The position numbers and the translations under genes are program-made. 64,000 nucleotides of DNA from Elmis aenea (lineage: Eukaryota > Arthropoda > Insecta > Coleoptera > Elmidae): positions 70,766,108 to 70,830,107 of the forward strand of contig OX393577.1 in the NCBI GenBank assembly GCA_947652605.1. Direction: 5' to 3'. Shown here one piece after another: positions 26,401 through 37,694 of the stretch; within the stretch, counting starts at the first letter, position 1; every line of letters starts with the position of its first letter. The notes below the pieces were generated by a model that was given only the letters and a program-made list of their open reading frames with translations, did no database searches and was not told where the DNA came from.

Positions 26401-29400
26401 TAAATAGCATACGGAGGCGTGCACGATTTTGTCGTGGTTACAAATATAACTTTACTAAAGTTGTAGATTAAATAACTTCAATATTTTAATTACCTACCGA
26501 ATAAATTAAGTCATCATTCATCTACAATAATGTTAATAACATATTAAATATTTTGGGTGTTACTCGACATGTTACTTAGCTGTACTTTTAAATGGTAAAT
26601 GGTGGGAAAGTTTAATAATAATTTAAATAGATAATCCTCGATTGCAAGCAATAATGATAAAGCGTAGCTGTCTCCATTACTTTCAAACAGCGAGGTATAT
26701 TAAATTAATGGATAAAATTCTTTTAAGCTTTCACTTTACTTGTACACAACATAAGAAGCAAGCCCCACAGTAAACGATTATTTACATACGTTTTTAACAA
26801 GCCACTTAATAAATGAATACAAAGATCATTATTCTCTCAGCGAAGTCAAGTTCAAAATCTTTTTAACATTTCCTAGCAAAGATGAAGTGCTTAAGCTAAT
26901 GGCTTCATAATTCTTTTTTTTTAAGTAAATAAGACTTTTAATAAATTATGCTATTAATATCATAAATCTATGTACCTTGTACAGTCACATACGAACGTAT
27001 AAGGTTGTTTTATCGTTTCTTCCCATGAGTTAGCATGTTGATGATGCTAAGTATGGCTTAAATAATTGTAAACATGACGTTTAAAAAAATATACAATGTA
27101 TGATCCTGTACAAACTTCATTTCCTTGTTACTTTCGAATCAAAATGTTTATCTTCATTCGTGGCATTGTTTTGAGTTCTCTTTAGCTATAGAATGACTGT
27201 TTTTTTAACCTTGTACAATTATTATTTTTAAAAAATCGAATAACTTTAAACATAAGCAATTGGCTTAAGACTTAAATAAAGATTGTTTTATGTTTCAAAA
27301 TAACTTTATACACGATATTTATACGCTAATATTAGTTACCAACCCTTAGATGTTTCAAATTATCATAATAATCTTGTTTATTATTAGCCAATTTTACATC
27401 CTTTAACTAAAAAACATTATGATTATACTTAATATCGCTCATCACTAAAATTAAACAATAAATTCAGTTAAATTGATACTAATAAAAATTTATTGCTTGA
27501 ATGCGTCAAATTTGCACACCTAAAAACAGAATTAAACTATTAACTTCTTTCAACAAGATTCATCGATCATAGAGTACAATAACTAACACTTTTTCAACGT
27601 CCAGCAACAACTTTATCGCGATTTATGTCTCACGACTGCAATTATTTAATACCATTACTTTTCCAACCTTACTCGGCCTTAACTATAAAAACAAATAATC
27701 TATTTATAAATGTTGCTAGTTGTATCTTTATTACAAATTTCTTTAAAGGCTGCTACGACCAAATATGGCAAAATTCCATTAGAATGCTACGGTAATGTAT
27801 CTATAAATACCATCAGCGTCTTTACCGACACAACAATTAAATAGTCTATGAAGAAATAGTGTTATTTAAATAATTTTAAGTTAATTTTGAGTATCAAAAA
27901 ACAAGTTCGACTAATTAATTGACTGGTATTTAATTTTCTGTATATGGAATAATAAAAGCTACGAAGTTATTCAAAACTGATTGGGTTTATATTTTTGTAC
28001 TTTGAGGACTCTGTTTATAAAACATAATTTTTTGAGTTCATACAGCTTCGTTGTCCATGATCATTTACTTAATTACAAGTCCAGCAAAAAAATAAGTAAA
28101 TTAACGTTGTTTATGATATTATTAAACAATATGGACGATCGACTAACGAGACAATTCGTAAACAGTTGATGGAACAATATTTATTTTCACATACTTAATC
28201 TAACAGACAGACAACAGACACTGCTTACCTTGCAAGTAACCGATATGTAACATCTGGTCGCTAATACGTTATCCTATTTATCAGTAACAAACAAAATAGG
28301 TAATAAACCCTGTCTTATACAAACACGAAATATTATCAACTAAATTAGACAAACGTTGCCGCTTTGAAATTATGTCCACAAACAATCATTAAACTATCTA
28401 ACACAGCTTGTCTAATGCGTGCTTTCTTGAACTGATTGCACCGCCTCGTTTTTTATGCTTATTGTGTTACAAGCCATAACTTTTATTTTAAAAGACACAA
28501 TTTTAACTCGATTAAATAAAATAGCAGAAACAACATTTTTAAAGCATATTTCAAATGGGTGGCATTAATATTGTACGATTAAACTCAAATACAGTTTTAA
28601 TTATATAATTTCGGCTCTATGGACGACTTTACATACTTAAATCATATGTAGGTACTTAAATTACAGGTAAGAAAAGTACTTTAAAAAGTAAATTGCACGA
28701 ATTGTACCGAATAAAACGCATTAAAAGCAAATTTATTAGCTCTAAAAAAAATGTTTTTAAATTTTTGACGCATTAGGTATATTCCACAATTATTTACGAT
28801 TGTTATACTGTGTAGTGTGTACATCATAGTTGCTTAATGGCCCATAAAACTTCAGCAATTTTTTTAAACTTTCATCCACTGTGGATCACCAAAAAAATCC
28901 CAAGTAATTTGTTATCAATACGTACAGAATAAAGGTGAAGTTTTTGATATATTTGAAACATATAAGAAATGTATACGACTTTTACGATTTCATATCGACT
29001 GCGGTGTGCTGCATCGACTAAAGTTTACAAGACTTGCAACAGATTTCATATTTCAATATGGTTTAGCTCGTAAAATGCAACCACAACCAAGTCAGACAAT
29101 AACACAAAGGTATATATCACTATTTATTTTTATTAGTTGAATAGAATTTAAAGTAAAACATCTAAAGCTACACAGTTGTGTTTTTACACTAAGTGTGATA
29201 CAGTCTGACATGAAACAGGTGCAGAAGTGAAGAGCCCAAAATTGTTGAAGTGGCTCTACAGAAGTTGTATGAACTACAAAGGGACCTATAAATTTCAAGT
29301 TATTTTATTAAAGAATCTTAATTTTGTTTGGCAAAAACTGTACTCACGTATGCAATTAGTAAGCTTAAAAAACCTAAATACCTACGTAAAATTGTATGCT

Positions 29401-32400
29401 AAATAATGTTTTAACATTTATTATAAATGGGAGTGTTTAAGGATAATTCGATTTGAAAAAGGTTTATGCTTAAGCTATTGCCAACAATAAGAGAATTAAA
29501 AATCTAATGATATAAATAAATTTGTTTTAACTCTACACACAGAAATGCAAATAGTTTGTTTTATTAGCAAATTAATTCAGTGTCTGTTTTTAGGACTTAA
29601 AGTAAAGTAACTTAGACTCTTTGGCTGCACTCTTTAAAAATATATAATCGTGGTTTTCCTGACAGCTACATCTTAAAAGTTGATTTACCAGTGATTATAT
29701 TATCTACATTAAACCAACAGAAAGTTTACTTTAAAAACACATAAAAACAAACATCGAAATTCCCTCAGGACTATATAATCCTTTTACACATATGCAAACA
29801 GCAAACATCCTGATTCAAATGACTGATTTCATTCACAGCTAAACTCTGCTTTTAACGACAATAAATTTCCGCGAACATTAAAAGATTGTTTCCTGATTTT
29901 GTTTAAGCGAAATTTTCTTGATCTAGTTTAGACGTCGGTTTTGTCTGGGCGTTATCCTTATCTCTGCTTATTTCTAAACTTGCTCAACAAATCAAGCTCA
30001 TAAACTGCACAGGACAGAATGCTCGTAGCAGGAGGGCATTGGACTTGTACATTTATTTGCTGGGAAAGATACGAGACAGTTTGAGCCCACATTCATGTTA
30101 TTATAATGTATGAATTCTTGTTGAAGTTTGTTTCGACAAGTAAGTGCGGTTTATTCAACACCAAACAGCGAAATTCTTCAATTTTTTGTACATTATTAAT
30201 GCTGATAAATGTAAATAAATTATATGGAGAAAATGCCCATGTAATATTATTCGAAAATATGGCCGCAAAACGAAAACGAATCAAAATAGAATACATTTTC
30301 ACGTTCTTCCAAATAATTCAGTTTTCACACTGTGATACAGGAGGTACTACCAATTAATTCTTCTTAGTAGCAATATAATCTAATATTTCCGTGATCAGTT
30401 ACTGTAATAATTAGAAAAATGTTTTGGTAATCTTATACCTCTCATAATATTTCATTATTTGTTGTCAAGTCTTTCGTGGCCAATTTGTAGCGGCCAGTCG
30501 GCCGCTGCCAAATGTCTCACCGCGCATTCACCAGGCCCTAATATAAGTTTTGTTTCAGCCGACATATTTGCTCAAGTTTGAAGAACGTAACAGTGCCTGT
30601 GACCAGCAAAGAAATGTACTGCAAACCCGTTTATAAACATTATCAACAGAAATGTATTTTTAACCAGATGTGTAAAGGTGTTCGGTAAGCAATTAATGTT
30701 TGTCCTGAAGCCATACACAGTACAATACTATTTCCTTGTAGACTTGAATACGAAACCGCGTTCAGAGATGTTATTACTACAAAGACCATGTCACAAGTAA
30801 TGCATGTCTGTTGTCCTGGTTGGGGTCAGGTACACAACAGAAGCCATGGTTGCAATAAGCGTAAGTTTCGCTCTGTTATTGATTTTAACAACTCCCTCCA
30901 AGAAGAGAGATCAAAATTGACCAAAATAATACTGAATGAAGTCCATCACGAATGAAAATAGCTTAAAACCACATTAAAATTATAAACTTCTCAACAACAC
31001 AAATTGGTCTTGAACAAAACAATACAAAAATCAATTTAAATGACCAACATTTATAAACGCGTCTACACATACACGATTTTTTGTAAATGCTAGTTTTAAA
31101 TTTTGTAAAAATCACACAAAAAAAAAACAATACATCATCATTAATTCCAATCGAATTATGTTGACAGTGAGTTTTTTTTTACTACTGTCTGTTAAGCGTT
31201 GGGCGCATCATAAATTACTCTTACGGCCTACACCGAACCACTGTGTTTGACGCGAGGTTATTAATAATTTTTATACAAATATAAATGTAAGTTTTGACCC
31301 ATCCCCATCATTCTTAAACCCAACAAAGACGTCAAGATCAAAAAATTAATTTGGCAAAACGGGTTGGCAGTTACAAAACGATTAATCAAAGGAGTTTAGG
31401 ATGTTGACCTAGGATAGTTTTAAAAATACTTTTTCAAACAAATTAATGTCAATTCCAAAATACCACTGAATAAAAATTACCATGCCTTTTAAATTTTAAC
31501 CAGCCACTATAAAATTTGCAAGCAATTTCTTAATTTTTATTGTAATATTATCATGAAAATTTTGTGACTGTGTTCCCCAAAACTTGTGTATTGCATAGTG
31601 GAGACAGCATATTCTTATTAAAATTATTAATATATATCTACTTCAGTTTAATTAAAAAATCATCCTTTTATTAGAGTAATGTATTATTAAAGAAAATCCG
31701 TACCAGTTTCGAGACTCTCATCTCTTTGTCAGTAGTTTAGTTCGTTATCTTGAAAAAGCAATAATAAAAAAATAATTTACCGACGAGGGGTCTCAATCAA
31801 AACTAGTATATATTTTCTTTAAGAAGCGATTTTTCTTAGAAAGAACATACGTGATTTTTAATTGGACTTGTATTATTTTAAATGAAGTTAAATAGCCCAA
31901 AAATCAATCTTATAATATTTTTTACTTCAGCCCGTTGTTTAACGCAATGCCAAAACGGAGGAAAGTGTGTTAAACCAGATATCTGCACCTGCCCAAAAGG
32001 TTTTTCCGGACGTTATTGTGAAACCGACGTAGATGAATGCAAAGAACAAAAACCTTGCGATCAAATTTGCCACAATACACCAGGAAGTTTTCACTGCCAA
32101 TGTCGAGAAAATTTTGCTTTGCAAAGTGATGGCCAAACGTGTCGGACAGAAGGTTAAGTTCCACGCATATTAATAAATAAGGTTATAATAAAATTAATAC
32201 TGTGTATCGTTTATATAAATCGATGTCAACTTAGCTTATAATTAAGTCCTGGGCTTATGAGGCCCCTGGTGCTATTGCATAATAATGGAGTACCGTTATA
32301 TCCAACATACTGGATTATCTTGTTTTCAGTAATGGATACTTCAATCAAAATTTAAAGGTCCACCTAATTAATTCATTTTAAAGTACAAATAACAGCTTGG

Positions 32401-33928
32401 GAAAATGTATACATTGTTATACTGATAAACGTTCTAAGAAAAACTTTTATTGCCTAAATATGACTAATCTAATGATACATTTACAGGTGAAGATGGACCG
32501 GGTTTGGAAGCCAAAGATTTGGAATACGAATTATTAGATAAACGACTGTACAAATTAGAAACGGTAATTTATTATTTAACTTATTTTAGTAGGATTTGGT
32601 GCTTAATTTTAAGTGCTAAGCTACGATTTTGCGCCTCTCAAATATATTTTTTAAGGCGTTATAAAGTTGGAGGAAAAAAATCTTTTACAGTAAATAAAAT
32701 AAGTTGCAGTAATTAAATATATTAATTATTAACAAGTGGTATAGATTTTCTTTTAAAAGCGATTGTTCAAAGTAAAATGATGAGTGACTTTTTATTTTAT
32801 TTTATCTACATTTATACATAAAATACATCACTTAATTAATTTAAACATAGGCAGTGATCCAGTGATTCAACCTTAGTTTTTTCATCACAACTTACGTGTT
32901 TAAAAACGTATTACTTTTATTTGGTATTTAATGATAAAATAAAAGGTTTTAAAAGTTCATGGCCATAAAATTGTCAAATGTCGGATGTAAACATAAAAAT
33001 CGTATTTTGATTAAGTGTTGTCCGACATTTGGTAATGCACAATACAATTCGCTCAGCATGTCCACCCATAAATGTCGTGCTGGGTTTAAGAATGAATGAT
33101 TTAGCGTGATGTTAAATTTCCTGCAGAGTTTTTAAACAGATCATTTTATTTATTGTTTCTTCATAGAGTAAAATAAGGTGGAAACTAAATATTTTTTAAA
33201 TGATAAATGGATATTATTCAAAAATATTATCAGAACCGCCGCGTACATAATTGTTTTTTAAATTAGTATCGTACATTTTAACATACCAATCTAAACAAAT
33301 CGAGTGTAGTAAAACCAATTAATTAATAATGGAGACCAGTTTTAGTCATAACTGCTAAACAAGAAAGGATTAAACGGATTATTTTATTATTGGTAGACAG
33401 TATTTAGTTACTTAAATATGTTTACAAAATGAAATTACCATAAAACGTATTATTGCAACTCCATCAAATATAATTTACTACAACTTGCGTCGATAAATAA
33501 TTCGCTTTATCAATATTTGAAAACGTTTTAGTACGCTGTCTGTTTGTGCTGTTGTTTTAAATAATAAGACAAATATCACTTGAGCTAAACGTAATGATTT
33601 AAAGAATTCTCTTTTAGATGCTGAATGATGGTAAAATAAGTCCAGTAACCAACCAAGACATTCAAAAAATTTCTACTAAAATCGAAAATCTTTCAGAGGA
33701 TTTAAGTTTTTTAAAAAAAAAAGTCAGTGCTATGGTGTGTTGTCTTCGAAGCTGAATCTGTTTTTATGAGATTACTTTTGTCTTTTGCAGGAAGGTTATA
33801 AAAATGATATGTTCCTCTTCAAAAATAAACTACACGTATTAGAAAAAAAGATAAGTAAAGCTGAAGACATGTGGCCTACCTATAACAAAGCTAAAAAGTG
33901 TTCCTCTTCAAATAAAATATGTGCATAG
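17430..33928 (+). CDS. EGFL7: EGFL7-like secreted protein (EMI, two EGF domains, coiled coil)
   Basis: Exons 17,430-17,611; 30,559-30,684; 30,742-30,860; 31,931-32,152; 32,487-32,563; 33,618-33,734; 33,791-33,928; all junctions are GT-AG and stay in phase, giving 326 residues (human EGFL7 has 273). Order: signal peptide (1-18), spacer, EMI domain split over exons 2-3 (about 61-142, with VCCPGWGQ near its end), EGF1 (Cys145-Cys172, QNGGKC and CPKGFSGRYC), calcium-binding EGF2 (DVDEC at 175-179 to Cys213) with the Asn hydroxylation motif CHNTPGSFHC, then a charged coiled-coil tail. In vertebrates EGFL7/EGFL8 are extracellular-matrix proteins acting in vessel and Notch biology; the insect role is not evident. 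The start was chosen because this Met opens the signal peptide; upstream in-frame Mets would bury it. Confidence 0.82.
20435..20459. repeat. (ACT)n microsatellite
   Basis: About eight uninterrupted copies of ACT follow a T run inside the large intron of the EGFL7-like gene. Confidence 0.95.
20842..21006. mobile_element. MITE, family B copy 3
   Basis: It begins TATATCTTTGCACTTTTTT and ends GAAAAAGTGCAAAGACTATA, an almost perfect terminal inverted repeat. Internal blocks (AAACTTCATACACATCTTAT, TTAGCTCTCAAATCATTTAA, GTTCATGATAAATAG) match the other copies of this family. It is about 165 bp and non-coding. Confidence 0.6.
25436..26020. repeat. Tandem repeat, about 150-160 bp unit, about four copies
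   Basis: The phrase AATTGTTTGTAGAAATGTTA recurs at about 25,550, 25,701 and 25,861, spaced 151 and 160 bases. Each unit also carries GTATGCAATGTATTT, an ACCACC-like block, CGATTAAAAATATT, GCTCTTCAAAG, TTTGCAAGT and a TTTTGTAAAAAA(A/G)TC run. Copies have diverged considerably, so this is an old array. It lies in the first intron of the EGFL7-like gene. Confidence 0.85.
30861..31930 (+). other. Intron 3 of the EGFL7-like gene
   Basis: It begins GTAAGTTTCG and ends TTTTACTTCAG. It contains a family A MITE (31,687-31,823); otherwise nothing recognisable. Confidence 0.7.
31687..31823. mobile_element. MITE, family A
   Basis: The left end TTAAAGAAAATCCGTACCAG plus TTTCGAGAC is the imperfect reverse complement of the right end (GTCTCAATCAAAACTAG then TATATTTTCTTTAA), about 30 bp terminal inverted repeats around an AT-rich core of about 80 bp. 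A diverged relative is at 49,330-49,456 and shorter end-like pieces are at 17,140 and 54,070. No coding capacity. Confidence 0.65.
32564..33617 (+). other. Intron 5 of the EGFL7-like gene
   Basis: AT-rich intron beginning GTAATTTATT and ending TCTCTTTTAG. I see no repeat element or nested gene in it. Confidence 0.7.
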
Positions 33929-33992
33929 CTTATGCATTAGTAGTGTGTCTAAGTACTTTTCAGTTGTAATTAAATTATTGATAGTAACGGAT

Positions 33993-33998
33993 AATAAA
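33993..33998 (+). terminator. Poly(A) signal, EGFL7-like gene
   Basis: AATAAA lies 65 bases after the stop codon at 33,926-33,928. A second AATAAA at 34,336-34,341 could serve a longer isoform that uses the possible exon at 34,073. Confidence 0.45.
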
Positions 33999-34072
33999 TC
34001 AATAATACACATTCATTTATGAAGTACTTTAGCATTCAGTTAATATTTTGTTCTAACTTTATTCTTTACAGG

Positions 34073-34140
34073 TAAAACAGATCCTGGCATAGAAAAATTA
34101 ATAGAAATGACTAATAAAAAAATTACTGATAGCATTTAGC
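34073..34140 (+). other. Possible alternative last exon of the EGFL7-like gene
   Basis: A good acceptor (TTCTTTACAG, ending at 34,072) precedes a short open stretch ending in TAG. If the last exon were left at a weak donor (AAAATAT|GTGCAT, about 33,920), the frame would continue into CKTDPGIEKLIEMTNKK and end ITDSI, a plausible helical tail. The donor is poor, so the main model keeps the stop at 33,928. Confidence 0.3.
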
Positions 34141-34574
34141 TCCAGAACTAAGAGAACTGTATTGTTTTAACAAGCAAACAAAAATTAGTGTATTAAACTT
34201 ATCCAAAATCAAACAATATAATTAACATTAATTTAAAAAAAAATAATAAGAATCGTCATCTATATCTCTTTGTTTTTAACCTTCTTGTCTTTGAAACTTT
34301 GAAGTTTTTTTATTACAAACAAAAATCAAACAGTCAATAAATTTATATGTACTTTATTCAATGGTTTACAATTAACAAATAACTCTGTTCAGTAATATAA
34401 AAAAGGGTGCTACTAGCTGTTAAAATAACAATTTACAATATTGATTTATTTATAAATTTATTTAAGTGTAGCATTAGTATAGTTCATACAAAACATCCAT
34501 CACTGCCATATAATGAAACTGTTAATACATTGTACATTTTTTTAAATTAAATATTATATTGAAAGTATTACTTG

Positions 34575-34958
34575 TTAACGTTTCTTTTTTGACTTCCCTT
34601 TTTTGTTGTTTTTCTTATTGCTCTTATGAATTTTTCTTGGATGCATCCAAACGGGATATGATCCATGTTGGTCTTTCAGTGTTTTCGGATTAAAAATGCG
34701 CTTTTTGGAATCAGTTTCCATTTCTTCATTTCCTTCTAGCTGTTTGTCAAGCTTTTTAATTTCTTTATTTTTTTGTATGGTCTTTGCATCGGTGATTGTT
34801 ACAATATCACTAACATCGTTCATCTTAATTTCGTTATCATTATTGGATTCGTCTATACCCAAGGTCTTCTTTAAACGATCCAGTTCTTTTTTGCCATACC
34901 TTTCTCTCTTTACCGCACGACATTTTCTCCTCCATTTACTTCGAATACTTTTGGCCAT
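34575..34958 (-). CDS. LLPH: LLP homolog (LLPH), nucleolar protein
   Basis: Single-exon frame of 127 residues (human LLPH has 129). The N-terminus MAKSIRSKWRRKCRAVKRER is the family's signature (MAKS-RSKWKRKMRA in vertebrates). A central acidic stretch (about 40-85) and the C-terminal signature DQHGSYPVWMHPRKIHK (about 97-113) followed by a Lys-rich tail are also characteristic. Family knowledge: LLPH is a small basic nucleolar protein associated with large-subunit ribosome assembly and, in Aplysia, with learning-related transcription. It is transcribed toward the end of the EGFL7-like gene and lies head to head with the KEN-box gene, with less than 0.9 kb between start codons. TTTATT at 34,353-34,358 would be its AATAAA on the minus strand. 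Confidence 0.93.
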   Translation of the reverse strand: MAKSIRSKWRRKCRAVKRERYGKKELDRLKKTLGIDESNNDNEIKMNDVSDIVTITDAKTIQKNKEIKKLDKQLEGNEEMETDSKKRIFNPKTLKDQHGSYPVWMHPRKIHKSNKKNNKKGKSKKKR

Positions 34959-35795
34959 GTTCTGTCTATAATTAATAGGTCCACAGTTAAGAAACTTCTA
35001 AATAAACAGTTTTAATTATATTTTTTATTATTCTCTAATAAAATAAACTCGTAACTGCGTTTAAATATGATCAATGTATTAGCCATCATACAGTACACAC
35101 ATAATACCTAGCATACACATTTAGATAATAAATTTCAAATCAAAACCCTTACGACTTAGGTTCTTCAACTTACATTTTACCTTAACAATTGCTTTTTATA
35201 AAGAGATAAGGTCTTTTAACACTTTAAATTAAATATTTAACACATTTGTGTAGCGCACATGGCTAACATTCTGTGGTTATGTGTTATGTGACATCTGTGG
35301 TGTGACAGAAGTAATGCATTGGAACTATTTTTCATATTGTACAATTCCGAATGCTTACAAAAACTTTTGATATTTTTTTGTGGATATTTCGTAAAAATAA
35401 AAAGTGATAACCTTGTGATGGATTTCATTTTATTTTAAGCTTAAAGAGGTAAGTTTATTTGGTTTTAATAGTTATTAAGAGTTTTAACACTTTCAGTTGA
35501 AGCATTGGAACTACTGTGTTTAACCGTTGCTTGTCAGTTACAGTTTGAGCAAGTTTAACAGAGTCTGTGAACAGAGTTTAAATAAAGTCAGCTGTTAACG
35601 TGTTAACCACTCCAAACATCTTTTTCTGAAAATTCTAGTAAGAAAACGTGTTTTAACTTATAAGTGTCCTATTACTTTATCATATTTCACTAAGTGCCAT
35701 TGAAATGTTCAATGACTTTTTAAGTTACATGTTCGAGTTAAAAATTATCTATGGTTAAAAGTAATGTAGACTCTATTTTGTTCCAGACAGTATCT
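34959..35795. promoter_or_regulatory. Shared upstream region of LLPH and the KEN-box gene
   Basis: These two genes diverge from this 837-base stretch. It probably contains a non-coding first exon of the plus-strand gene, ending at 35,448 before the strong donor GTAAGTTT, with the matching acceptor TTTTGTTCCAG just before 35,787. That exon would contain a six-codon upstream reading frame (ATG at 35,418 to TAA at 35,438). No clear TATA box. The bidirectional arrangement is seen; co-regulation is inference. Confidence 0.5.
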
Positions 35796-37403
35796 ATGAT
35801 GGCAAATGGATTTTTCAGTTCCATAAGCTATAAGCCACTTGTGGAGGATGTTGGTGTGCTAGAAGGTAGGTAACACTTTTTATTTATTGCAGTTAAATAA
35901 GTTCTTCAATTAATAGTTGAAGCCAATTTTAAACGTTTTCGTAGATAATTATACTTCAGAATTTAAAAAGCATTCCACCAAGTCCAGAGCTGCCTCAACG
36001 CTACTAAAACCTGTTCGTATGCCTGAGTTAATAAGTAAGTATTCTATAGAAAATATGTGGGTACAATTAACTTTTATTATATATTTTTTAACATAGGAGT
36101 TACAACTAATCAAAGTGGGAGCAATTCACACAGGAAAAAAATCACTTTATTACCTCAGAAGATGAATTTAGCAGATTTCGCAGGTAAAATAGAAGAAGTA
36201 TAATACAATAAAGTATTTTCATAACAATATTTTTATTTAAGATACACCACCAGCTAAAGTAAGGAAAGTGCAAAAAACTGCCAGAAAAGAACTTTTTCAA
36301 CCTCAAAAAGCTACAGCAAACAATTTTAAAAACAACTATAGGAAACCCACTTCTACAAAAAATAATTTGTCGAAAAAGGTGTACATTTGAATTAAATCCG
36401 TTTTACATATTTTGTTTAATGTTTTATTTGTTTTTTATAGGTGTTTACAAAGAAAATACCAGATCAGAATGACACATTACCACTTATAAATATAGACGAA
36501 GCAGAAGAGGATCTTCTAAAAAATAAGTGTAAATATTTTAATCAGCCTTTAAAATTACAAGTCAACAATTTAAGTCGCAACAAACCAACTGAAGGAACGT
36601 TTGGTGCAAAAGGTTTTAAAACTGGTGACGGTGCATCTCCTGTAACTCTACCGACGCCTTTAAAATCTGCCTTAAAACGACGGCTGCTTCCTGACAAAGA
36701 TGTAACACACAATAATGTATCATTATGTGAATTCCTGGAGCTGGAAAAAAACTGTGGTGTTATCCAGTTAGACACTTCTGACGTTGCAATGACACCAACA
36801 TCTCACAGAACTGAAAAAAATCTTGTAAGCTGTAATGACAAAGAACTAGAAAGTTTTATTACAAAAATCAAAAACGACTTTGAAACATTTAAAACGTACA
36901 AAACTAAAATCGATAATATTTATAATTCATTACAAAGTACGATGACGGAATTCGAACAGTTTTACAAGGAACATCTTCAGACATTGGAAAAATTTGAAAG
37001 TGCTATAGCGACTAACAATGGTTTTAAATCAGTGAAGAAGCTTTCCTTCGATAATAAAGAAAATAGTGTGCTTCGGCGATCGGCTAGACTTTCCCAGGCA
37101 AAACGATCTGCTGCAAAATCCGTCAACAAATCCAGAACCCCTTTAGGTGAAAAAGTACACGATCAAGTACCAACGGCATCAAAATCTGTTACATTTAATA
37201 TTGCATCGCCGTCAGTCGATAAAACGTTGCAAACTGCTGTGAAACTATATAATTCGATGAGGGGAGATTTTGCGATTTTACGCACCCCAAAGCAGACCAG
37301 AAAAGATTTAAATACTCCCAGAAGCTCAATTAAGTCGGATGTTTTATTATCACGTAGAATTCAACGTCAGTGTCTGAGATTACATGAAGATAGCCCCAAT
37401 TAA
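35796..37403 (+). CDS. Unrecognised protein with KEN box, possible cell-cycle factor
   Basis: Exons 35,796-35,865; 35,945-36,034; 36,097-36,183; 36,242-36,378; 36,441-37,403; every junction is GT-AG and in phase, giving 448 residues. I do not recognise the family. The protein is basic and Ser/Thr/Lys-rich, mostly low in predicted order. It has a predicted coiled coil at about 261-318, a KEN box (NKENS, Lys334-Asn336) directly before RRSARLS, several proline-directed sites (TPLKS, RTPLG, RTPKQ, NTPRS) and a conserved-looking C-terminus (LSRRIQRQCLRLHED). A KEN box, coiled coil and possible CDK sites fit an APC/C substrate acting in mitosis, such as a kinetochore, spindle or cohesion factor; this is inference. 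The last exon opens with GTG (Val), not a start. The gene is head to head with LLPH and converges with DIS3. Confidence 0.82.
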
Positions 37404-37524
37404 TTTTAATGTCCATTTTGTATTATGTTGTATTATATTTTAACTTTTAAATTGTACTATTTAATGTAAATTGCATTTTATTTTTATATACATTGATAAA
37501 TAACATGAAATTTAATAGTGTTCC

Positions 37525-37530
37525 TTTATT
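37525..37530 (-). terminator. Poly(A) signal, DIS3
   Basis: TTTATT on the plus strand reads AATAAA on the minus strand, 165 bases past the DIS3 stop codon. The converging KEN-box gene has no canonical AATAAA in the same gap, so the two 3' ends must lie within about 100-120 bases of one another or overlap. Confidence 0.6.
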
Positions 37531-37694
37531 GTCCATTTTTCAAACAAATTAACAGCATGCAATGGCTATTTTTCACAAAGTAAATTAATCCGAAGTGCAT
37601 ATACACCAGAATCAATTCTTTACTTATTTAACCGTCAACAAATATAAAAAGTTACATCTAACTTAACTGCTATAATTATGATAAAACATTAACC

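Larger units (their letters stand above)
17612..30558 (+). other. 12.9 kb first intron of the EGFL7-like gene
   Basis: It begins GTAAGC and ends TTTTGTTTCAG; the codon GG|C spans the junction. No other exon fits between signal-peptide and EMI exons, and no nested gene is visible. It contains an (ACT)n microsatellite (20,435-20,459), a MITE family B copy (20,842-21,006), a related degenerate block near 27,230-27,400, a tandem repeat (25,436-26,020) and a small GC-rich hairpin (GCGGCCAGTCGGCCGC, about 30,491) just before its end. Long first introns often hold enhancers; nothing here proves that. Confidence 0.65.

Noticed and set aside
26199..26471. 90-codon plus-strand frame in the EGFL7 intron
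   Set aside because: No recognisable domain, no splice phase fit to neighbouring exons, and a sequence with His/Arg patches typical of chance.
31939..32164. Two minus-strand frames opposite the EGF exon
   Set aside because: They are shadows of the EGF-coding exon, whose plus-strand cysteine pattern is unmistakable.
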